64,000 nt of DNA from Dacryopinax spathularia (Eukaryota > Basidiomycota > Dacrymycetes > Dacrymycetales > Dacrymycetaceae), in the NCBI GenBank assembly GCA_037974965.1, contig JBBPFI010000004.1:1-64000 (forward strand). Direction: 5' to 3'. Below the pieces are notes generated by a model, which was given only the letters and a program-made list of their open reading frames with translations, had not been told where the DNA came from and made no database searches. The first letter of the stretch is position 1; each line of letters starts with the position of its first letter. This document shows positions 57,101 through 64,000 of the stretch, piece after piece. Both the position numbers and the translations under genes were made by a program.

Positions 57101-57365
57101 CCTGCGCCCGACCGACCTCTAGTCTGCTGTCGCCCACCTTGATCACTCCAGCGAATATTCTCTTCGTGCTCTGAGAGGGGCTGCGGAGGAGCATTCGACG
57201 TAGACCTGGTTGTACGTCCGCTGTATCTCTGCGTGGATAAGGCTGACTAAAGACCTGGTTAGTAGGTTCTGTCCATGGTGGGAAGCGAGGTACTCCTACG
57301 CCTCGGATCCCTGTCGCGGGATTAACGCTGGCTGCTGACCGTTTTCTGAGGTTTCTATCGAGCAT
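54175..57365 (-). CDS. DUF6532-like multi-exon protein
   Basis: Large minus-strand gene with many short introns; some middle joints are unresolved. Start ATG 57365: MLDRNLRKRSAASVNPATGI, then an intron with a perfect TACTAAC branch point and SALSTQRYSGRTTRSTSNAP. The N-terminal half is disordered, basic then acidic (DELDLSEKGFQDAWEDEREG near 56090; SKKRQRDPDRLP near 55665), suggesting a nuclear protein. The C-terminal half matches the basidiomycete DUF6532 pattern: EAKKRMRVIMATLEPYPDKK, VLIAYKWALEGNVDEVKAKI, EHTGAFLQYALVHVLAYQFW, FNPVPAVLIALTVTA, LHHALAEWQTGYFVMRHFES, and an end KKLFIPGLR at 54175. The last intron again has TACTAAC. Function unknown. The frames overlap a possible internal gene start at 56138 (MSATILDVETTIDVAGD), so two genes cannot be excluded. 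Confidence 0.6.
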
Positions 57366-57808
57366 ATTGGCACTTGGAGGATGTCACGTCCCCCTTGACC
57401 AGTTCAAGCAAAATTTGGGGCGCTGGTAGAATTTCACAAAGAGGGGGGCGGTAACAATCCGCAAATCTGGGAGTGCTCCCGTTGCCTCCGGTGATGCTAC
57501 GTGGGAGCAGTAGATCCCGCCTCGGCCTCCCATCAATCCCGCTTTCTTCCCTGACGCTTCTATTGGGGAAATCTTGTCTTGACGCCCCCGCTGGTGGCTG
57601 CTCAAGCGTGCTGTATTAAGGAGTAGGAGGCGGGTGTCCTCCCTGATAATGAATTGCATTCCAAGTTACAAGCAGTGGGGAAGGAGTGTACAGGCTGATG
57701 ATACAACAGAAGAGCCGACGTGGATGTGTATGTTGTACAGACCGTCGTGTGGAACCAAAGCGAGAGAGAGTTCTGAGCCCAATGTGTGATATAATACCGG
57801 AACGTGCA
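57366..57808. other. Spacer between DUF6532-like and JmjC genes
   Basis: 443 bases between two minus-strand genes. No gene or repeat seen. Confidence 0.4.
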
Positions 57809-60800
57809 TCAGTTTCGTTTCTTTTTCTTCTTCTGGCGACGCTCTCGTTCCTCCTGGTAGGCGAGCTGGGATTGCCATTGCCTGACTTGATTGTCTCGGA
57901 GTCGGCCATGAGTAATAAGACAGTAATCATCGAAAGCCTCTTTGGACTTCCAGACGAGCAGTCTCAGTTTCCTCGTAAATCGCATCGCCATATTCTTCAT
58001 TTCTACATAGGAGGGTTCGTTGACGGTTCGATCAAGAAGTTCTAGATCGCTCTCGTCTTTGTTTGCGCCTTGATAATGGTAGTTGTCGTGGTTCAGGATA
58101 TCCAGCATAGCAGCAGAGAGGTCTTCCAGCGTGCTATAAATGTGGGCAGCTGTAATGAATGTTAGTGTACATGGGTGCGGAAGATTGTTGCCGACGGAAC
58201 TGACTCGGTCCATCACACATATCCTTAGGGGGCAACCTCCACCCAGACCACTTGACGCTATGCATTTCCGGTCGATTCCTTATCACCATGGCCGTGTATA
58301 TCATCATCTGAAAGGTCGCAATACGATCTCGAGGATCGAAGACATTGGTGATGTATTCCCCAAGTTGGGACTGTGTGAGTCTCGTATTGACAGTGTGCTG
58401 GATCTGAGTTGCAGCAACGAAGTTGGATCCACGCACAACGCAGTGTTCCTCGGAGAATACCGTGTGCAAGACACCCGCACCCTGGAACCTACGAGAGATC
58501 AGAGAAGTGCTCCTGCCCAGAGCGCAGAGAATGACGCACATCACATCGCCCTGCCGGAGAGAGATCCCCCAAGCATCCCCAAACTCCCCAGTAAGGACGG
58601 ACTCGAGGTTGTTCCGCAGATTCAGATCGAGTTTCCGCTCCATGGTTCGAGAATACTGTATCCAGAACTTCTTCCCACATAGCATTTGGATGCCGGTGCA
58701 CATTCCACCGTAGTCTTGATGCCAGATGTGATAGCAGCCCTTGGTCTGATACATCTCCCAGCCAAGCAGCCCAAGAGGTGGATCCGCGCATCCTCCTTCG
58801 CAGTGGGCAGTCTGCCGAATCGCAATTAGAGAAGACGCAAGTTTCCTGAACGTGGGTCAGTAACGGGAATCACGGGCTTGCTGTAGGCAGGTCACCTCAG
58901 GCCGGGAATATTGGGCACCTCCGCCAGCGGGTTGTTCAGAAACGTGGAAATGTAGTGCTCATCCTTGCACTCCTCCACGACCCGCAGGACCTTGCGAAGC
59001 GAGGAGTCCAGACGTCTGACGTTCACACCCACATCCTTGGTGCTCTTCGCATTCTCCGATTGTGGCAACTTGGACTGAACTAGAAAGCAGATCATGTCAG
59101 CAACCGCATGGTACGCGACAGAACACGGCATGTTACCTTGTGTCGAGCGGAGAATGTCCAGGTCTCTTTCCCGTCCTAAGGACTCGGCAGTGAAAGACAC
59201 CAGGTCGTCAGGTGGAGTAGCGTCCCTGATTACAAGTGTATGCATCCTGAACGCGTCTAGCAGAGCGCGACTGGACATTTGCTGTATATGTTTGGAAGTG
59301 TAGTACCATACCGGACTGTCGGAAGGAGTGAACGGTTTCTCAGGCCAACCACACTCAGGATCATCTTCTGGTTGTGGAGGTACTTCTACGAAAAGCGACA
59401 GTTGACGGGCATGACGGATAGTAGCAGCCTGAGTGAATTTGTCAGTGTCAAAAAACGGACGGTCTAAGCCAAAGACCCACGTTGCGAATGCCTGGTCGAA
59501 TTGGCAGTTCAAGTACATAACGACCGCGGTCGAACTCGATCTTTGCGGTGGGCCCCTGGGTAGACAATGAGCATGGGTGGCAATGTGTCGCTCTGCACAG
59601 TTACGTACATCGGCGGGCTGCTTCATCTGCTTGACCTCGCGGATCGTGTCCTTCACATCGAGCTCAGTCTCAGAATCCTCATCCCCGCTAACTGCATCCG
59701 GCTGTAAGTAGACGTGCATGTCAGCGAGCAAGCATATTGCAATGCCTATGAAACTCACGATGTCCGGCCACAGATGCGCCTTCGCCTGTCGTAATAGGGG
59801 AAGATGTGCCTTGGCATCCCTCGCTCGAACAGGTATGTTCGCCAGCGCATCAAGCATCTCCTTATCAACCGTAGGACTCTTCGAACGAAGTTTCGTCTGC
59901 CTTGCAGTTGTGGAAGATGAAGTTCTGCTTTGCGATGTGGGAGCAGAGCTTGCAAGATTGGTTACGACAGGGCTGCAAAATCTGACTTGCCGTGGGCCTG
60001 AAGCCGTCTTCGACCCGTGCCCAGCGCGGAACGGCCAGAGATTCTTGCGGCGGCGCAACCAAGGGTGCTTTCGAGGGAATTTCTTCGCAGCGTTGGCCGT
60101 GCTCTTATCCTTAGGCTTGTTCGCAGGCTTGGGCTTATTCGCAGGCTTCGGCTTATTCGCAGGCTTGGGCTTGTTCGCAGGCTTCGGCTTATTCGCAGGC
60201 TTCGGCTTGTTCGCAGGCTTCGGCTTGTTCGCAGGCTTCGGCTTGGGCTTCGGCTTGGGCTTGTTCCCAGGGGGTGTGGGCTGATCAGGTCTGCGCTTCT
60301 TCCGAGGCGGCTCATCGGCTCCATCAAGTTGATCTTGCTTGCGCTTTTGGGCTGACTCGCCACTGGGCCCTTGCTCGTCCGCCGTCAGCTGATCAAATAT
60401 GCCTCTTGAAGCAGCGTTCGTTGGAGTATCCTGGGTAGGGCAGTCTGTCGCGCCCACTCGCCCTTGGCTTTCCGTCATATCGGCAAGAGGGAGGGGATAG
60501 TCCGCTGCATCCTCCAAATCTTCGACCACTGCCCCATCGCCGTTGACCGGAGGATCAGATCGAGTGCTCTCGGTTTCTGGGTGAGGGGTGCCTTGTGCCG
60601 ACGATGTGCTTGAAGACTGAGCATTTTCAGGATCGACTGGCTCTCTCTGCAGGTGTTCATGAGAACCACCGTCGCCTTTCGGCTGTGCCGAACGAAGAGG
60701 CGGGAGGGCGCAGGCCGGGCCCAGCTCCAGGATAGCATGTTGTAGGTGCTGCTTCACGCTTTCCCATTCAGTCTTCCACTCGCGCACCATTTGCAGCACC

Positions 60801-61918
60801 CGCTTCCAACCGCAAGCTCTCAAGGTCCCTCCACGCAACTCTGAGATGATCGTAGCAACAGCGCGCCAGAATATCTGTTCAGTTGCAAGGAATGCTTGTG
60901 CCTGAGCGTTCTCAGGATTTACAGGGATGAAGTGGCCTAACAGCTCTGATCTCTGAAACAGCCTATTAGATACATCTCCAGGGAAGGCGGATACTCCCCA
61001 CTCACCGACCACTGAAGCTCAACGGGGGGACATTGCTTATGTACAGCATGCTTCGATATCAACATGAGAATTGATGTAGCCGTGGCGCAATGGAGCACCC
61101 GGAGACAGTTCGTAATCGTGCTGTATGCAGCGTATCTCGGCGGCAGTTTTGGTTCGCCGTATTGGCTAACACTTGTATACTGATAGCGGTCAGCGATGGA
61201 GGGAAACACTTGGTATAGATGTGCGTACCACAGCGTCACCTAAGATTGATCCTAGCAGAAACAGGTTTCCCAAGCCAGCCAATGCGTGCGAAGCGCCAAA
61301 GAAGACTCGAGACCATTCGAAAGTTAGGTCCTCGTCTGTGACCCCCGCATTCATAGGATTCTGAGCCAGAACACGGATACTGTTGGTGAAGAAGTCGTCC
61401 ACAGTAGAAGGGAAGTTGTTCAGCAAGGCAATAAACTTGACGGAATCGGGTCCAGCCGATGCGGCCACCGTCGGATCACCCTCCCGAGGATAGAAGTACA
61501 TAGGGTCGATCTTCAGGCGATTCGCATACCGGATAGTCGAGTCCAGCCCGATTTTGAAGTGAGACCAGAATATGCGATCGCACGCGACAAAGTAAGCTAG
61601 CTGAACGCGAATACCGCGAGACAGAGCACGCATATTTGTCGGCGGGAGGCCAGTTGACCGTAGCAGGCTTCTTGCAGCCTCCACGAGAGATGGCTCGCCA
61701 TTGATACGCCCAAAGAAAGCAACTGCCATATCGATCATGGCAACAAAGCTCTCCACAACACGTATGGGGAGGTCGGTTGGTACGGTCCCGTTGCTTCCCA
61801 AAAGAGGACCTGGCGTCCGGCGATGAGATCGACCCAGAAACCAGCTGGACGGGCAGTCGTTCTTGTCGAAAGGTAGTTGGACATCATAATGACCGGCATT
61901 AAAATCGTCACTGTTCAT
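57809..61918 (-). CDS. Large JmjC/cupin-domain protein with ANKPKP repeats
   Basis: Multi-exon protein of roughly 1150 residues. Start ATG 61918 (MNSDDFNAGHYDVQLPFDKN). N-terminal helical domain (RVVESFVAMIDMAVAFFGRI, VFFGASHALAGLGNLFLLGS); introns near 61237-61190 and 61012-60960 join ISKHAVHKQCPPVELQWS to RSELLGHFIPVNPENAQ. Residues around 370-500 are disordered, with KRKQDQLDGADEPPRKKRRP (a nuclear localisation-like cluster) and seven Ala-Asn-Lys-Pro-Lys-Pro repeats. The C-terminal part has the JmjC-like iron site IWHQDYGGMCTGIQMLCGKK (His-x-Asp) and, after an intron, FQGAGVLHTVFSEEHCVVRG with the distal His. It ends in a basic coil ERERRQKKKKKRN at 57809. A nuclear Fe(II)/2OG oxygenase, perhaps a demethylase or hydroxylase, is inferred; many fungal members are orphan paralogues. 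Confidence 0.65.
60114..60245. repeat. 18-bp coding tandem repeat, about seven units
   Basis: Tandem copies of an 18-base unit (plus strand like GCAGGCTTCGGCTTATTC with G/A and T/G variants) encoding Ala-Asn-Lys-Pro-Lys-Pro on the minus strand inside the JmjC gene, followed by a Lys-Pro dipeptide run. Copies differ at a few third positions, so the array is not brand new. Confidence 0.9.
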
Positions 61919-62191
61919 TTTCAAAGTGCGAGGTGGTATATGAGACGCATACAGTCAATGTCGGCGTACTCGAGACAGTATAAGTTAAGAGTCAGGTGGT
62001 AGAGAAGAAAGCATTAGTACGTCACCATTGATAACCAGAGTGGCGAAATAGCCACGTCCCAGCCCTGTTTCGCCACCATAATTGCTTCCGTTAAGGGATC
62101 TCGTGACTCCTACACGACGCGTGCTCTGCTGAGGATTAATCTCGAGCGCGTTCGACGCATACGTTTGTACCTCACACATCATATCTTCGTT
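61919..62191. promoter_or_regulatory. Divergent promoter JmjC / F-box-like
   Basis: 273 bases between divergent starts. No TATA box is obvious. An extra upstream exon of the JmjC gene could lie here. Confidence 0.4.
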
Positions 62192-63247
62192 ATGCCTTCT
62201 CAACAGTCGCTCGACAACACCCCTCAGACACAGAGACTCGCTCTGCCGCTCGATATCCTTTCCAACATTGCTGACATGGTAGACTTGTCCGGCGACGGCC
62301 GTACGTTGGGAGCTCTCTCGATGACCTGCTACGAACTCTTCGTCTGCACCCGCTATCTGCTATACAGGACGCCAATGACTTACATTGGCCGCCGAAGCCG
62401 CCATCCCCTCGCTAGTCAACTCAAGCTTTATCGCTCCATACTTAACAATCCCGATCGTGCACTTATGGTTCAGAACTTCACGGCGATGTTTATGGGTACG
62501 GAGAGTACGACTCCGTCCCTGGCTGCTTTTTCTTGCATCACCTTCCGAGTTATGGGCCTCATGACAAACCTCCAATCTCTTGCTGTAGAGGAGGGCATCT
62601 CGAGCTTCCTCGAACCTCTCATAGCGAGCTGCAATCATTCGGCGTTTCTCCCGCATCTGACGAATATATGCGGAACGCCGTCGCTGGTGGCTCGCCTCAT
62701 ACCCGGCCGTGCCATAGAGGGGCTTGTGTTGCTTTCCGATCTAAACGATCAACAGCTTAGTGTCGATCTTGGGGCGAAAATATCGATGTGTCCCACGGTT
62801 CGTGTCCTCAAGCTGAAGACTGAGTCATGCGAGACGTTCGAGATCATCGCACCGGGGCTCTTTGAGGGTTGCTCGCACTTACAAATGCTGGAAATCGAAA
62901 TCGAAGAGGAGGATGAAGAGGTAAGGGTCATCCCTACGGCTCATAAAGCTAAGGCTGACATTCACAAGACGTATGCATACTTTGGCAGTTTCCGAGCGCT
63001 CAATCTTCTGGTCCCCTGCCAAGCCCTTGTCCTACTGTTTCTCGATATTCCCATTCCTACGGAAGCACTCTCGGTGAAAGACTACGCTCTTGCGATTCGG
63101 GTGCGAGGACTCTTCCCACATCTTATGATATTCTCTGTGCACGATTACTGGACTGGGGAGGGCATGGATTACCACTGGCTGGACCTTACCGACATGGACG
63201 ATCCAAAGAAACAGTGGAAGGTGGTGCACTCGATTACGGAACACTGA
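62192..63247 (+). CDS. F-box-like protein
   Basis: Single-exon gene, ATG 62192 to TGA 63247, 351 residues. The N-terminus has LALPLDILSNIADMVDLSGD, GRTLGALSMTCYELFVCTRY and LLYRTPMTYIG, the usual F-box helix pattern in mushroom genomes (LP.D....I...V, then L..C..L....R). The rest is leucine-rich with irregular strands (TNLQSLAVEEGISSFLEPLI, CPTVRVLKLKTESCETFEII, CSHLQMLEIEIEEEDEEVRV), like the LRR-like substrate arm of such proteins. It would link a target to an SCF ubiquitin ligase via Skp1. Such genes are numerous and fast-evolving in Agaricomycetes; the target is unknown. It lacks introns, unlike nearly all neighbours. Confidence 0.65.
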   Translation: MPSQQSLDNTPQTQRLALPLDILSNIADMVDLSGDGRTLGALSMTCYELFVCTRYLLYRTPMTYIGRRSRHPLASQLKLYRSILNNPDRALMVQNFTAMFMGTESTTPSLAAFSCITFRVMGLMTNLQSLAVEEGISSFLEPLIASCNHSAFLPHLTNICGTPSLVARLIPGRAIEGLVLLSDLNDQQLSVDLGAKISMCPTVRVLKLKTESCETFEIIAPGLFEGCSHLQMLEIEIEEEDEEVRVIPTAHKAKADIHKTYAYFGSFRALNLLVPCQALVLLFLDIPIPTEALSVKDYALAIRVRGLFPHLMIFSVHDYWTGEGMDYHWLDLTDMDDPKKQWKVVHSITEH

Positions 63248-63493
63248 ACGCAACAGCTGCATTCGAGAAGGGGACCTTCCTTGCGCATACATCTGGGCAG
63301 ACAGAGTCAAGACAGGTGCTGGATGGTTTCACCTCGGTCAGAAAGGGGAATAACAGGAGTAAGGACAGGAAGACGTGGATTCATGGCTCAAGGCTAGTGA
63401 GGGACATCGCATAGGCTGTGTAGAAAACAACAAGTGTTCAGTACTTTACAAGATGCTTTGGCACCACTATGATACATAATAAGTGAAGGGTAT
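63248..63493. terminator. Convergent spacer
   Basis: 3' ends of the F-box-like gene and the kinase gene. No gene seen. Confidence 0.4.
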
Positions 63494-64000
63494 TCAGGAT
63501 AGGAGAATCGTATTCCGGATCACGGTGACATCCGCCGGGGCGGAGTGCTTCAGCAGAAATGTCGCATCTCCGTCGGCGGTGGCCTGCCCAAAGAGGACGT
63601 CCTGATGCGCCTGCTCAGAGAGGACGTCCTGATGCGCCTGCTCAGAGAGGACGTCCTGAGACGCCTGCTCAGAGAGGACGTCCTGGGACGCCTGCTCAGA
63701 AAGGATGTTCTGGAGAGCGAGGTCCTCATTGGGCAGAGTGAACCACTCGTGCTGCAACGCTGCAGCAGCGGATAAGCGCTCATCCGGCAAAGGACGCATC
63801 ATCGCCAGGATGAGGGATTCAAGCAAGTGGGTGCTGCGCGGGCTCATAGTTTCGTGCTTCCTCTGGAGGCGCTTCTTGATGGGGGCTAACTTCAGATGCC
63901 CTGGCGGATGGAGGAGTTGGCCTATCGACGCGGTCAGCGTGCCAGAACAGCGGAGCGCTTAAAAAGAAGTACCGTGGTCATCGAAGAACTCCTTGCTCCT
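63494..64000 (-). CDS. Protein kinase C-terminal end (partial, runs off window)
   Basis: Only the last exons are in view. The first visible exon (SKEFFDDHG) is joined by an intron near 63969-63920 to QLLHPPGHLKLAPIKKRLQR. Then HLLESLILAMMRPLPDERLS and AAAALQHEWFTLPNEDLALQ, which match the last kinase subdomain (L..M....P..R.S...AL.HEWF). After the kinase fold comes a tail made of 9-residue repeats (Gln-Asp-Val-Leu-Ser-Glu-Gln-Ala-Ser/His), about four copies plus degenerate ones, and the end HSAPADVTVIRNTILLS at 63494. The kinase class cannot be told because the catalytic loop lies outside the window. Confidence 0.65.
63593..63700. repeat. 27-bp coding tandem repeat in kinase tail
   Basis: Four near-identical 27-base units starting at 63593, 63620, 63647 and 63674, each containing GAGGACGTCCTG and GCCTGCTCAGA, plus a degenerate fifth unit. 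The repeat keeps the frame (nine residues per unit). High identity suggests recent slippage or unequal exchange. Confidence 0.9.

Noticed and set aside
63593-63700. CRISPR-like regular repeats
   Set aside because: Units are adjacent with no spacers, are in frame and code for protein, in a eukaryotic genome.

Overview
The window looks like nuclear DNA of a basidiomycete fungus, most likely an agaricomycete. Genes are dense on both strands and cut by many short GT-AG introns of about 45-65 bases. Several families are typical of mushrooms: tyrosine-kinase-like kinases with the HGDLKA signature, a MetE-like methyltransferase, and DUF6593-like and DUF6532-like proteins. No RNA gene, CRISPR array or polyketide/peptide synthase core gene was seen. 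Exon boundaries were inferred by hand from reading frames, splice signals and family expectations.

Left part (1-24 kb), mostly accessory metabolism: a predicted pseudokinase beside an apparently active kinase of the same family; an NmrA-like oxidoreductase; three short-chain dehydrogenases (SDRs) around a secreted polysaccharide lyase 14-type protein; a full-length many-intron sterol glucosyltransferase-like gene; a MetE-like gene broken by a 3.2-kb insertion and by a stop codon; a coiled-coil protein; and a phytanoyl-CoA dioxygenase-like protein.

Middle part (23-46 kb): two lactose-permease-type sugar transporters with histidine-rich N-termini enclose two conserved genes (CCDC124/Lso2-type ribosome factor and calcipressin) and a tiny codon-biased gene. 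Then come a DUF6593-like protein, the housekeeping genes ALG2 and RPF2, a long centrosomin-motif protein (Mto1/ApsB type) that would organise microtubules, and an orphan with a ubiquitin-like tail.

Right part (46-64 kb): a second SDR group (two intact genes and one decayed copy) is separated by a 574-bp non-autonomous DNA transposon with perfect 20-bp terminal repeats and an exact 11-bp target duplication. It is followed by a fast-evolving block: a DUF6532-like gene, a large JmjC protein with a (Ala-Asn-Lys-Pro-Lys-Pro) repeat tract, an F-box-like gene and the tail of a protein kinase carrying a 27-bp coding repeat.

The five intact SDR genes share three intron positions and the C-terminal LPW, so they form one recently expanded family placed at two sites about 37 kb apart. 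The strongest unexplained signals are the interrupted MetE-like gene with a foreign intron-bearing ORF inside it, the MITE between SDR copies, and the JmjC/DUF6532 block.
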